Assembly: GCA_003599865.1 (NCBI GenBank) | Contig: QZKS01000047.1 | Location: forward strand, 88,558 to 152,557 | Length of the DNA: 64,000 nucleotides | From: Desulfobacteraceae bacterium | GTDB taxonomy: Bacteria; Desulfobacterota; Desulfobacteria; Desulfobacterales; SURF-7 | Direction of reading: 5' to 3' | Shown: positions 19,986-28,433 of the stretch, one piece after another | Layout: every line of letters begins with the position of its first letter | Position numbering within the stretch: position 1 is the stretch's first letter | Program-made: the position numbers and the translations under genes | Notes under the pieces: generated by a model | What the model was told of the DNA's origin: nothing | The model's database searches: none | The model's input: the letters and a program-made list of their open reading frames with translations, nothing else

Positions 19986-21197
19986 ATGTTCTGGACAATG
20001 AAGAAAAAACTGTATCGCATGCAGCACCAGGTGATGAAGGTGGCCTCTGCCGTTTTGCCGTTCCCCATACCGGTTCTGCTGACCGGTCCCGGCAGCGTGG
20101 GAAAGCTTGCTGAAAATATCCGGATAAGAGGCCTTAAGCATGTGATGATCGTGACGGATAAGATTCTGATGGGATTGCACCTGCCGGACGGCCTGCTGAA
20201 ATCCCTGACCGAAAACAACATCAAGTATACTATTTACGACAAAGTGCAGCCCAATCCCACCATTCAAAATGTGGAAGACGGGCGGACCCTGTACAAACAG
20301 AAAAAATGCGATTCCCTGATCGGTTTTGGCGGCGGATCGCCCATTGATTGCGCCAAAATCATCGGCGCCCGGCTTTCCAACCCCTATCTGTCCGTAAGGA
20401 GGATGAAGGGGCTGTTCCGGGTGATCCTGCCGACACCGCCGCTGTTCTGTGTGCCCACAACCGCCGGCACCGGCTCGGAAACCACGGTTGCCGCCGTCAT
20501 ATCCGATCCGGACACCCATGAAAAATTCGCCATCAGCGATCTCAAGCTGATTCCCAAAATTGCCGTACTGGACCCCGAACTGATGGTCGGCCTTCCGCCG
20601 CACATCACCTCCACGACCGGCATGGACGCCCTTACCCATGCGGTGGAAGCCTATATCGGCCTGAACGGAAACAAGTTTACCGATGAAAACGCGGAAAACG
20701 CCACCCGGCTGATTTTTGAAAACCTGGAAAAGGCCTACAAAAAAGGGACGGACCTCACGGCGCGCAACAATATGGCGCTGGCGTCCTTTTACGGCGGCTC
20801 GGCGTTTACCCGGGCATATGTGGGATATGTGCATGCCATCGCCCATACCCTGGGAGGAATGTACGGTGTACCGCACGGGCTTGCCAATGCGGTTATCCTG
20901 CCCCATGTGCTGGAATTCTGCCGCAAGGAAGCGGAGAAAAAACTGGCCCAGCTCGCCATTGCCGGCGGCATCGGCGAAAAAGGGGAATCGGACAAGGAAT
21001 TATCCAAACGGTTTATTGAAAAAGTAAAATCCATGAACAAAAAAATGAAAATCCCGGCATACATCAAAGAGCTCAGGGAAGAAGATATCCCGCACATCGC
21101 CGGGAAAGCCCTGGATGAAGCCCATCCGGATTATCCCGTCCCCCGCATCATGACACAGGAGGAATGCGAAGCCCTGATCCGGAAACTGCTGCCGTAA
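19986..21197 (+). CDS. iron-containing alcohol dehydrogenase
   Basis: A 403-residue group III alcohol dehydrogenase. I prefer the ATG at 19986 (AAGG 8 nt upstream) to the GTG at 19980. The N-terminal NAD(P)-binding half has SLIGFGGGSPIDCAK and PTTAGTGSETT. The C-terminal half carries the metal ligands, Asp and His in GMDALTHAVEAY, His in YVHAIAHTLGG and His in GVPHGLAN. Such enzymes interconvert alcohols or short diols with aldehydes using NAD(P)H; the exact substrate cannot be told. It stands alone after the repeat at 19775, and the next gene starts 60 nt downstream on the same strand. Confidence 0.92.
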   Translation: MFWTMKKKLYRMQHQVMKVASAVLPFPIPVLLTGPGSVGKLAENIRIRGLKHVMIVTDKILMGLHLPDGLLKSLTENNIKYTIYDKVQPNPTIQNVEDGRTLYKQKKCDSLIGFGGGSPIDCAKIIGARLSNPYLSVRRMKGLFRVILPTPPLFCVPTTAGTGSETTVAAVISDPDTHEKFAISDLKLIPKIAVLDPELMVGLPPHITSTTGMDALTHAVEAYIGLNGNKFTDENAENATRLIFENLEKAYKKGTDLTARNNMALASFYGGSAFTRAYVGYVHAIAHTLGGMYGVPHGLANAVILPHVLEFCRKEAEKKLAQLAIAGGIGEKGESDKELSKRFIEKVKSMNKKMKIPAYIKELREEDIPHIAGKALDEAHPDYPVPRIMTQEECEALIRKLLP

Positions 21198-21257
21198 TGA
21201 ACGTCCGGCTGCCATTGAAATGAATAAAGGCAAAAAAGATGGAGAGGAGAATGTGAC

Positions 21258-22061
21258 ATGGCGATTATCACCATTTCAAGAGGTTCCTTCAGCCATGGCA
21301 GGGATGTGGCGGAGATGGTATCGGAAGAGCTGGGTTATCAGTGTGTCGGCCGGGAAATGATTCTGGAGGCATCCCGGGAATTCAATATTCCGGATATCCG
21401 CCTGGAAAGAGCCATCCATGATGCCCCTTCCATTCTGGACAGCTTCACATATGGCCGGGAGCGGTATATCGCCTATTTTGAGGCTGCATTTCTCAAATAC
21501 CTCAAACGCGACAATGTGGTTTATCATGGTCTGGCCGGTCATTTTTTTCTCAAAGGGGTTGCACATGCCCTGAAGGTCCGGATTATAGCGGACCCGGAGG
21601 AACGGGCCGGCCTTGAGGCGGCAAGGGAAAACATAAGCCCGGAAGCCGCCCTGAAGATGCTCAAGAAGGATGACCAGGAAAGGCAGAAATGGAGCAAAAG
21701 CCTCTATGGAATCGATACCGGTGATTCCAGCCTCTATGATCTGGTGATTCATATCCGTAAAATAGGAAAAAAAGAAGCAGCCGAAATTATCTGCCATACC
21801 GCCGGACTGGAAAACTTTCAAACCACTTACGATTCCCAGAAAGCCCTTGAAAATCTGGCAATGGCCGCGGAGGTGAAGGCGGCCCTCATTGATCTCAAAC
21901 CCGATCTGCGGGTAACCGCCGCCAATGGCAATGTGCGGATCGAAACCAAAAACGCCGACAACCCGGAAATCCTTGCGGAGATGGAGGAAATCGCCCGCCG
22001 TGTCCCCGGTGTTGAAAATGTGGAAATCAAATTCATTCGCAAGGTGGATTGGACGGATTGA
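21258..22061 (+). CDS. cytidylate kinase-like protein with C-terminal BON-like domain
   Basis: A 267-residue protein. Residues 1-195 match the Cytidylate_kin2 family layout (MAIITISRGSFSHGRDVA, GYQCVGREMILEAS, VYHGLAGHFFL, VRIIADPEER). The phosphate-binding loop reads SFSHGRD instead of the usual Gly-rich GSGG, so catalytic activity is doubtful. Residues about 200-267 resemble a BON domain (AAEVKAALI, VTAANGNVRIE, ARRVPGVENVEIKFI), which usually binds membranes or lipids. GGAGAGGAGA precedes the ATG. It is convergent with the Lon gene, with only 6 nt between stops. Confidence 0.78.
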   Translation: MAIITISRGSFSHGRDVAEMVSEELGYQCVGREMILEASREFNIPDIRLERAIHDAPSILDSFTYGRERYIAYFEAAFLKYLKRDNVVYHGLAGHFFLKGVAHALKVRIIADPEERAGLEAARENISPEAALKMLKKDDQERQKWSKSLYGIDTGDSSLYDLVIHIRKIGKKEAAEIICHTAGLENFQTTYDSQKALENLAMAAEVKAALIDLKPDLRVTAANGNVRIETKNADNPEILAEMEEIARRVPGVENVEIKFIRKVDWTD

Positions 22062-22067
22062 CAGCGG

Positions 22068-24104
22068 TCAGTCGGCGGCGCCGGCCTCCAGCAGAACCAG
22101 TTCCTGAAGGCTCTTCACCTCCTCTGCCGTGACAATCGTCATGCTGCTTTTCAGATCCGGGTCCAGGTTGCCGATATCCACCTCGTTCCCCTTGGGCAGG
22201 ATGACCGTGCGGATGCCTGCCCGCTGTGCAGCCAGCAGTTTCTCCCGGATACCGCTGACCGCTAAAATCCTGCCGCTCAGCGTAATCTCACCGGTCAAGG
22301 CCACATCCCGCCTGGCCGGTTTTTTCGTGATCAGGGAAAGCAGTGCCACCATAATCGTTACCCCTGCGGAGGGACCGTCTTTGGATACCGCACCGGCGGG
22401 GATGTGAATGTGAATGTCGCTGTTTTCAAAAAAATCCGGATCAATCCCCAGTTGCAGAGCATTGCTGCGAAGATAACTCAGGGCGGTCTGGGCGGACTCC
22501 CGCAGAACATCCCCCAGGGAGCCGGTGAGAATCAGATGCTGGCTTCCTTTCATGAGAGCCGCTTCCACAAAAATAATTTCTCCTCCGAATTCCGTCCATA
22601 CCAGACCGGTGGACACCCCGATCCGGTGGCCGGATGAGGCGATCTGGTGTTCATATTTCGGCGGCCCGAGGAGACGCTCCGTCAACTGCGAATCGATTTT
22701 CATCGGCTTGGCCGATCCGGCATCCAGATTTTGCAGGCTGATACGGGCGATCTTTCGGCAGATGGTTGCGATTTCCCGGTCCAGATTCCTCAACCCCGCT
22801 TCCATGGTATAGTTTCGAATGATTTGAAGGACCGTATCAGGGGTGAAGCTTACATTACGGGACAGAAGCGCATGTTCCTTCAACTGGCGGGGAATCATAT
22901 ACCGGGCTGCGATCACCTGCTTTTCCTTCTCCGTATAACCGGGAAAATGAATGTTTTCCATGCGGTCAAGCAACGGCCCGGGCAGTCGCTCCACGACATT
23001 GGCCGTAGCGATGAACATCACCGCAGACAGATCAAAGGGGAGATCCAGATAATGATCGGTGAATCGGCTGTTCTGTTCCGGGTCCAGAATTTCCAGCAAT
23101 ACCGAGGCTGGATCACCCCGAAAATCCTGACCGATCTTGTCGATTTCATCCAGCATGAACACCGGATTTTTCACGCCCAGCCGCTTGATCTCATTGATGA
23201 TACGGCCCGGCATGGCCCCTACGTACGTGCGGCGATGTCCGCGCAATTCCGCTTCGTCGCGGAGACCGCCGACTGAAATGCGCACGAATTTCCGCTGCAA
23301 GGTTTCGGCAATAGCCTGCCCCAGTGATGTTTTACCGGTTCCCGGCGGACCGGAAAATAAAAGAATGGGGCTGCGGGTCAGACGCAGAACCTTTTTTCGT
23401 TCCCGGAGCTGCTTGACCATGATACGGAGTTCATTCAGATCCACTGGTTTGGCCAGGTAGTTGGTTGCCCCTTTCTGGAGCGCATCCACGGCGCTGCTGA
23501 CAGTGGCATATCCCGTAATCATGATAAATTCAGTATGCGGTGCGATTTTACGGGCAGCCTCCAGCAGCTGGATGCCGTCCATTTTTTCCATTTTCAGATC
23601 CGTGAGCACCAGTTCAAATTCCTGCCCCTCCATGATATGGAGTGCCTCCACCCCATTGGCGGCGGTAGAAACCCGATACCCTTCCTTGCTCAGCACATGC
23701 TCCAGGTTGGACCGGGCGATGGGTTCATCGTCCACCACCAGAATACGAAATTCCCGGAGCGAGGAAAGCGCCCGTACCGCCAGGAATTCCAGAATTCTTT
23801 CCTTGACATGTCCAAGGCCGTGATGCTGTTTTTCCAGGACGACCTCCGCCCTTTTCAGATCCAGGTTGTCCTCGGTAAAATGGTTCCAGGGAAGTGACAG
23901 GATATATTCAACATAGTCCAGCCCTATACCGTATTCCGGAACGGTGCTGTCCATATTTTCAAGTCGCTCCAGTTGCGTTTCCACCACGGCAGCGATGGCC
24001 TCCGGCAGTTCGGCTTTTTTGGCCTGGGCACGCAGTTCTGAAAAATCCTGTTTACCGGAAGACGTTCCGTCTTTTGATTTCGATGGTTTTCTGAAAAGGG
24101 ACAT
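22068..24104 (-). CDS. Lon-type protease with inserted receiver domain
   Basis: A 678-residue protein starting at ATG 24104, where GGGAGGG is well spaced; a longer frame would reach 24149. Residues 20-115 match only the helical linker of Lon (LPWNHFTEDNLDLKRAE, HGLGHVKERILEFLAV); the substrate-binding LAN domain is missing. Residues 119-236 are a complete response-regulator receiver: DD at 125-126, acceptor Asp169 in VLTDLKM, Thr in ITGYATVSS and Lys219 in AKPVD. The Lon AAA module follows (Walker A GPPGTGKTS at 252-260, Walker B VFMLDE, RGHRRTYVGAMPG), then the S16 protease domain with catalytic Ser579 (KDGPSAG) and Lys622 (GIREKLLAA). All key residues are present, so I infer phosphorylation-controlled proteolysis. 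Confidence 0.9.
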   Translation of the reverse strand: MSLFRKPSKSKDGTSSGKQDFSELRAQAKKAELPEAIAAVVETQLERLENMDSTVPEYGIGLDYVEYILSLPWNHFTEDNLDLKRAEVVLEKQHHGLGHVKERILEFLAVRALSSLREFRILVVDDEPIARSNLEHVLSKEGYRVSTAANGVEALHIMEGQEFELVLTDLKMEKMDGIQLLEAARKIAPHTEFIMITGYATVSSAVDALQKGATNYLAKPVDLNELRIMVKQLRERKKVLRLTRSPILLFSGPPGTGKTSLGQAIAETLQRKFVRISVGGLRDEAELRGHRRTYVGAMPGRIINEIKRLGVKNPVFMLDEIDKIGQDFRGDPASVLLEILDPEQNSRFTDHYLDLPFDLSAVMFIATANVVERLPGPLLDRMENIHFPGYTEKEKQVIAARYMIPRQLKEHALLSRNVSFTPDTVLQIIRNYTMEAGLRNLDREIATICRKIARISLQNLDAGSAKPMKIDSQLTERLLGPPKYEHQIASSGHRIGVSTGLVWTEFGGEIIFVEAALMKGSQHLILTGSLGDVLRESAQTALSYLRSNALQLGIDPDFFENSDIHIHIPAGAVSKDGPSAGVTIMVALLSLITKKPARRDVALTGEITLSGRILAVSGIREKLLAAQRAGIRTVILPKGNEVDIGNLDPDLKSSMTIVTAEEVKSLQELVLLEAGAAD

Positions 24105-24122
24105 TATGGGAAACCCTCCCGT

Positions 24123-24139
24123 TGTTACAAATTGCAACA
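24123..24139. promoter_or_regulatory. operator-like palindrome 2
   Basis: TGTTACA-AAT-TGCAACA: 7-nt arms with one mismatch and a 3-nt centre, 19 nt before the Lon start codon. The arm sequence and centre size match the larger palindrome at 24205-24237, so the two are probably bound by the same dimeric regulator. Confidence 0.5.
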
Positions 24140-24204
24140 GACCCGACAATCTGAAACAGCAATCGTGATATTCATTAAAATTAGTGAGATAAAAGAATCA
24201 TAAA

Positions 24205-24237
24205 AATCCCGTTATTGCAATATGCAATAACGGGATT
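24205..24237. promoter_or_regulatory. operator-like palindrome 1
   Basis: A perfect inverted repeat with 15-bp arms (AATCCCGTTATTGCA and its complement) around a 3-nt centre ATA, in the divergent region between Lon and the Usp-membrane gene. It lies about 70 nt upstream of a weak sigma54-like promoter, a fitting place for an enhancer-binding-protein site. It could also be a hairpin. No U-tract follows. Confidence 0.6.
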
Positions 24238-24304
24238 GCGGAAAAGAATGCTGCTGTTTTCATACATGCTTGAATTTACAAGGCGGAAAAGGGCCGATAG
24301 CTCC

Positions 24305-24320
24305 TGGCATGGTCCTTGAT
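24305..24320 (+). promoter_or_regulatory. possible sigma54 (-24/-12) promoter
   Basis: TGGCATGGTCCTTGAT against the consensus TGGCACRN4TTGCW. The -24 GG is kept and spacing is exact, but the -12 GC is GA. It is about 55 nt upstream of the ATG at 24375 and downstream of the palindrome at 24205. A sigma54 activator is encoded nearby at 27074. Weak on its own. Confidence 0.3.
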
Positions 24321-24374
24321 AAGCAATACCCCATCCTGGAAAAGAAAAGGAAACCAATAAGGAGGTGGACAAGC

Positions 24375-25148
24375 ATGATGGCCGAAGACGTCTTGATGAA
24401 AAATTCGAAAACCCAAAGCAGTATGAAGCGAAAAATACTTGTTTTGGATGATCAAGGCTCCTTCCCGGAAGACCTCATGGAGTATGCGGTCCATCTGGCG
24501 GAGAGACTCCGTCATGATTTGCTTGTGCTGAGCGCAGATACGGCATGGGAAGGAGAAGGATTCAGAAAACGGGCCGGAGACATGGCAAAGGCTTTCAGGA
24601 CCAAGGCCGAGGCCAATGGTATCGGCTGTGAATCCATGGTCCGGAAAGGCGATCTGGGAGCGGTCATCCAGGAGATCAAGGAAAAAGAGAAGCGGATCGG
24701 TTTTATTCTGACGGATGCCGGCATTGACCGACGGATCATTGCCGAACACATCCCCCTCCCGATTTTCAGCATGGAATCTAAACATCATCGTAATGGAGGT
24801 ATGCTTATGACAAAAAGGGCAACAGACCAAAAGAAAAAAACGGCAATGAAAACTGCCGGGTTCGGCGTGATCACTGCGATTCTGTATGCCGCTGTATTCA
24901 TGAACGCGGACACGGTCATGAACTATTTTACCCGGGGCGGCTGGTATGCTGCTTTACCCGTGGCTTCCGTATTCATTTTTTCCTTTGCGCACGGCGCATT
25001 CGCAGGAAACCTGTGGTCGCTGCTGGGCATCGAAGCCGTTCAAAAGGATGCACTGCGGGAGGTGGAACGAAAGGTAATACAGAAAAAACAGAAAATCGCC
25101 AAGAAACCCCGCGCGTATTCGTATGTCAACCCATTTCATCGCATTTAA
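24375..25148 (+). CDS. Usp-like domain joined to a membrane domain
   Basis: A 257-residue frame starting at ATG 24375, where AGGAGG lies 9 nt upstream. Residues about 15-130 have a universal-stress-protein-like pattern (KRKILVLDDQG, EYAVHLAERLRHDLLVLSAD, GFILTDAGIDRRIIAEHIPLPIF), without a clear ATP-binding GxxG signature. Residues about 143-257 form a separate unit with two hydrophobic segments (VITAILYAAVFMNADTVM and YAALPVASVFIFSFAHGAF) and a basic C-terminal tail. GGAGGT directly before in-frame ATGs at 24801 and 24807 could start the membrane part on its own. The gene leads into TauE/SafE and Usp genes, suggesting a partner of the exporter. Confidence 0.6.
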   Translation: MMAEDVLMKNSKTQSSMKRKILVLDDQGSFPEDLMEYAVHLAERLRHDLLVLSADTAWEGEGFRKRAGDMAKAFRTKAEANGIGCESMVRKGDLGAVIQEIKEKEKRIGFILTDAGIDRRIIAEHIPLPIFSMESKHHRNGGMLMTKRATDQKKKTAMKTAGFGVITAILYAAVFMNADTVMNYFTRGGWYAALPVASVFIFSFAHGAFAGNLWSLLGIEAVQKDALREVERKVIQKKQKIAKKPRAYSYVNPFHRI

Positions 25149-25208
25149 AAATGGGAAACAAATACGGGAAAGCCAATAACGATTTACAAAATAAAGGAGA
25201 TCAGTCAT

Positions 25209-26273
25209 ATGCATGACCTTGCACAACAGACCATTCAGTTCATTGATTTGGACGCCTTTTCCATATTTTTCCTGTTTCTGGTGGGATTCATCGGAGGGCT
25301 TGTCAGCGGTTTCATCGGTTCCGGCGGCGCCTTTGTTCTGACGCCGGGCATGATGAGCCTCGGAGTTCCGGGAACGGTTGCAGTAGCGAGCAACATGTGT
25401 CATAAATTCCCCAAAGCCCTGGTCGGTGCTTACAAACGATTCAAATACGGACAGGTGGACATCAAGCTGGGACTGGTTATGGCCGCTTCCGCCGGTGTGG
25501 GTGTACAGGTGGGAATCCGAATCCAGCAATGGATTCTGGAAGCCTGGGGACAGGCCGGTTCCAACCTGTATGTGAGCGTTTCATTTGTTTTGATTCTGGT
25601 GATTGTGGGCGGATATGTTTTCCGGGATGCCTTGGGTTCCATACGTTCCGGGGCTGCCGAAACGGTTTCCGCCCTGGCAAAAAAACTGCAGGCCATCAAC
25701 CTGCCGCCGATGATCTACTTCAAGACCGCCAATGTTCGGATATCACTGTGGTTTACGATTCCGGTCGGTTTTGCCACCGGCATGCTGGCCGCCACTATTG
25801 CCGTAGGCGGTTTTATCGGTGTGCCGGGCATGATCTATGTTATGGGGGTTTCAAGCCTGATCGCCTCCGCCAGCGAGCTGGTGATCGCCTTTGTCATGGG
25901 ATTTGGCGGAAGCATCAACTGGGCCATCCACGGCATGATAGACATCCGGCTGACACTCATCATCCTGGGCGGCTCTCTGCTCGGTGTGCAACTGGGTGCT
26001 ATCGGGACGACCTATGTCAAGGATTATATGATTAAATTTGTGATGGGTACCATCATGCTCATCGTGGCGATCAGCCGGGGACTGGCGATTCCGGAATACC
26101 TGCGCCAACTGGGACTGATGTCCATCAGCCCTGAAACGACCGGCATTCTGAACAAAGTCAGTTTTGTGTTCATGTGCCTTGCCCTCATTGTCGGTGCCGT
26201 GATTATTCTGGGCAGTATGTGGCAAGGGCGGCGGATGTCGGCGACCATGAATGAAATACATGCAGAGACGTAA
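25209..26273 (+). CDS. TauE/SafE-family sulfite/anion exporter
   Basis: A 354-residue polytopic membrane protein with the two-fold repeated TauE pattern: GFIGGLVSGFIGSGGAFVLTP near residue 30 and the matching FATGMLAATIAVGGFIGVPGM near residue 200, each followed by hydrophobic helices. Family members export sulfite, sulfoacetate or related anions; in sulfur-metabolising anaerobes sulfite is a plausible substrate, but this is inference. AAAGGAG lies upstream of the ATG. The 3' end overlaps the next Usp gene by 23 nt, and the preceding gene encodes a Usp-like/membrane protein, so the three form an operon. Confidence 0.87.
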   Translation: MHDLAQQTIQFIDLDAFSIFFLFLVGFIGGLVSGFIGSGGAFVLTPGMMSLGVPGTVAVASNMCHKFPKALVGAYKRFKYGQVDIKLGLVMAASAGVGVQVGIRIQQWILEAWGQAGSNLYVSVSFVLILVIVGGYVFRDALGSIRSGAAETVSALAKKLQAINLPPMIYFKTANVRISLWFTIPVGFATGMLAATIAVGGFIGVPGMIYVMGVSSLIASASELVIAFVMGFGGSINWAIHGMIDIRLTLIILGGSLLGVQLGAIGTTYVKDYMIKFVMGTIMLIVAISRGLAIPEYLRQLGLMSISPETTGILNKVSFVFMCLALIVGAVIILGSMWQGRRMSATMNEIHAET

Positions 26274-27021
26274 ACATTTTCTTGTGGCGTTAAACGGATC
26301 AGCGTCCGGGTACCACGCCCTGACCGAAGCGATACGGTTGGCCCAATGGAACAAGGGGGAGGTTACGGCGATCACCGTAACCCCGCCTTATCTGGGTGAT
26401 TTAAACCTTACAGGGGTTAAGGACGTGCAATCCCTGATGGTCGGGTTTGCCGGCGAAATCCTTGATAAAGCCTACAAAGCCGGCTCATCCCTCGGCATGC
26501 GAATCAATATTCGATGCGAAGCAGGGGAACCGGAAACCGAAATTGCCGCCTTTTATGCCCGCGGGCAATTTGATGCGGTCGTGCTGGGAGCGACACGGCG
26601 TTCCGGCATGGCCGGATTTCTGTTGGGAAATACGCGGTTAAAAATCATCCGCAGCCTGGATGAGACCGAAGTCCTGATGATTCCGGAACAGGCATCTGTC
26701 GGCTGGGAAAAAATCCTTTTGGTAATGGACGAAACCGATCAGGATGCAGAGATTCTAAAGCGCGCCGCTGAACTGGCCCGGTCCTATGGCGGAGAACTGA
26801 CGATTCAAAGACTCTCTAACAATTTTTCTGCAAGGCGAAAAAAAACAGGGGCTCCCGATTCCGGCAAGGCGGATATGATTCTTCAGCGCATCCGCACGGA
26901 AAACTTTCAGATGGTCATTCTGAGCCGCAAGGTCGGTCGCAGACGAAGCCTGATCCGCATCGGCCTGACGGACGGAATCATTGCGCAGAATCGTCCCGTA
27001 TTGATTCTCCGCAAGCTGTAA
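26251..27021 (+). CDS. tandem universal-stress-protein domain protein
   Basis: A 256-residue protein with a first Usp domain (residues about 7-145: FLVALNGSASGYHALTEAIRLA, then FDAVVLGATRRSGMAGFLLGN, the G-x2-G-x9-G-type nucleotide loop) and a shorter, degenerate second one (about 150-256: KILLVMDETDQDAEILKRAAELA, MVILSRK). The first domain probably binds ATP. It starts inside the end of the TauE gene. An ATG three codons downstream (26260) is an alternative start. Regulates or senses the state of the exporter by inference only. Confidence 0.85.
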   Translation: MKYMQRRKHFLVALNGSASGYHALTEAIRLAQWNKGEVTAITVTPPYLGDLNLTGVKDVQSLMVGFAGEILDKAYKAGSSLGMRINIRCEAGEPETEIAAFYARGQFDAVVLGATRRSGMAGFLLGNTRLKIIRSLDETEVLMIPEQASVGWEKILLVMDETDQDAEILKRAAELARSYGGELTIQRLSNNFSARRKKTGAPDSGKADMILQRIRTENFQMVILSRKVGRRRSLIRIGLTDGIIAQNRPVLILRKL

Positions 27022-27045
27022 AAAAAGTCCGGCAGAACACCGGAC
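27021..27045 (-). terminator. intrinsic terminator for the activator/kinase operon
   Basis: GTCCGG (27027-27032) pairs with CCGGAC (27040-27045) over a 7-nt loop. Read on the minus strand the hairpin is followed by six U residues (A-run 27021-27026). It lies 29 nt after the stop of the sigma54 activator and overlaps the final base of the convergent Usp gene. Confidence 0.7.
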
Positions 27046-27073
27046 CACTTCCACGATCATCCCGCCGATACCA

Positions 27074-28417
27074 TCAGATCCGGTATCGCTTCAACTTCCG
27101 CCACAGAGAGACACGGTCGATTCCGAGAATTTCAGCCGCCTTGGTCTTGTTATCGTTGACCTGCTGCATGACCCATCCGATATAGTTCCTCTCATTTTCT
27201 TCCAGGGTAAGAAACTCCTGTGAACGCCGCGTGACCCTGTCCGCAAACGACTGCAGGTCAAAAGGCAGATGCCGGACTTCAATGGTTGAATCACCGGCGA
27301 GTGTGACGGCACGTTCCATGATGTTCTCAAGCTCCCGCACATTACCCGGAAATTCATAAGACAGCAGTATGTCCATCACGGGTTCTGCAATCATCGCCGA
27401 CTGCTTCCCCTGTGTTTCTGAAATTTTTTTCAAAAAATGCAGACTCAGCGCCGGAATGTCATCCCTGCGGTCTGCCAGACGCGGAACGGGAATCGTGATC
27501 ACATTCAGACGGTAGTAAAGATCTTTCCGGAAATGTCCGTTTTCCACTTCCTCCTTCAGATCCTTGTTCGTGGCCGCCAGTACCCGGATATCCACAGGAA
27601 TCTCCTGGGTACCGCCGATGCGGAGCAGACTCCTTTCCTGCAGGACCCGCAGCAGCTTGACCTGCATGGCCAGGGGCATGTCGCCGATCTCATCCAGCAG
27701 GATCGTTCCGCCCTGAATGGACTCCAGCAATCCTTTCTTGATGCCGCGGGCTCCGGTAAAGGCTTCCCGCTCATGACCAAAGAGCTCATGGGCAAGCAGC
27801 TCCTCATTGAAGGCTCCGCAATTGATTGCCAGAAAACGCCGATCCGCCCGCGGACTCAGATTGTGAATGGTTCTTGCCACCAGTTCCTTGCCGGTACCGG
27901 TTTCTCCCAGAATCAGAATATTGCAGTCTGTGGGCGCGACCTGACGGATAACACCCTTCATGGCCTGCATGGACGGGCTGCTTCCAATCAGCAGATGGGT
28001 ATCTGTTTTTCCGATATCGGCCTGACGACGAAGGTCGGCCACTTCGCGGCACAGCGACCTTTTCTCCATGGCGCGGCGCATGAGAAACCGTACCTCGTCG
28101 ATCTGATACGGTTTGGAGATATAATAATAGGCTCCTTTCTGCATGGCCTCTACGGCGGAGGAGACCGTTGCATAACCGGTGACGACAATCACTTCCATAT
28201 CCGCATACAGCTCCTTGGCACGGCTCAGAACTTCCATGCCGTCCACAGGCTGCATGCGCAGATCGGTCACGACCAGATCAAACTCCCGTTGTTCCAGTTC
28301 ACGGATTGCCATCATTCCGTTTTCAACCGCCACCACGGTGTGCCCTTCCCTGCGCAAGACATGCTCCAGGTTTTCGCGGGCAATCTGTTCATCTTCGGCG
28401 ATCAGTATCAGGGCCAT
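27074..28417 (-). CDS. NtrC-family sigma54-dependent response regulator
   Basis: A 447-residue protein starting at MALILIAEDE; the open frame extends further upstream but without a good start. Receiver 1-120 with acidic EDE at 8-10, acceptor Asp52 in VVTDLRM and Lys102 in SKPY. AAA+ domain about 140-370 with Walker A GETGTGKE (171-178) and Walker B GGTILLDEIGDM. The sigma54-contact loop reads EAFTGA (218-223) instead of the conserved GAFTGA. C-terminal Fis-type HTH (NKTKAAEILGIDRVSLWRKLKRY). It starts 16 nt after the kinase stop, so they are a cognate pair. Its receiver is strikingly like the one inside the Lon protein. Confidence 0.93.
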   Translation of the reverse strand: MALILIAEDEQIARENLEHVLRREGHTVVAVENGMMAIRELEQREFDLVVTDLRMQPVDGMEVLSRAKELYADMEVIVVTGYATVSSAVEAMQKGAYYYISKPYQIDEVRFLMRRAMEKRSLCREVADLRRQADIGKTDTHLLIGSSPSMQAMKGVIRQVAPTDCNILILGETGTGKELVARTIHNLSPRADRRFLAINCGAFNEELLAHELFGHEREAFTGARGIKKGLLESIQGGTILLDEIGDMPLAMQVKLLRVLQERSLLRIGGTQEIPVDIRVLAATNKDLKEEVENGHFRKDLYYRLNVITIPVPRLADRRDDIPALSLHFLKKISETQGKQSAMIAEPVMDILLSYEFPGNVRELENIMERAVTLAGDSTIEVRHLPFDLQSFADRVTRRSQEFLTLEENERNYIGWVMQQVNDNKTKAAEILGIDRVSLWRKLKRYRI

Positions 28418-28433
28418 GCGAAATTCATCCCTT

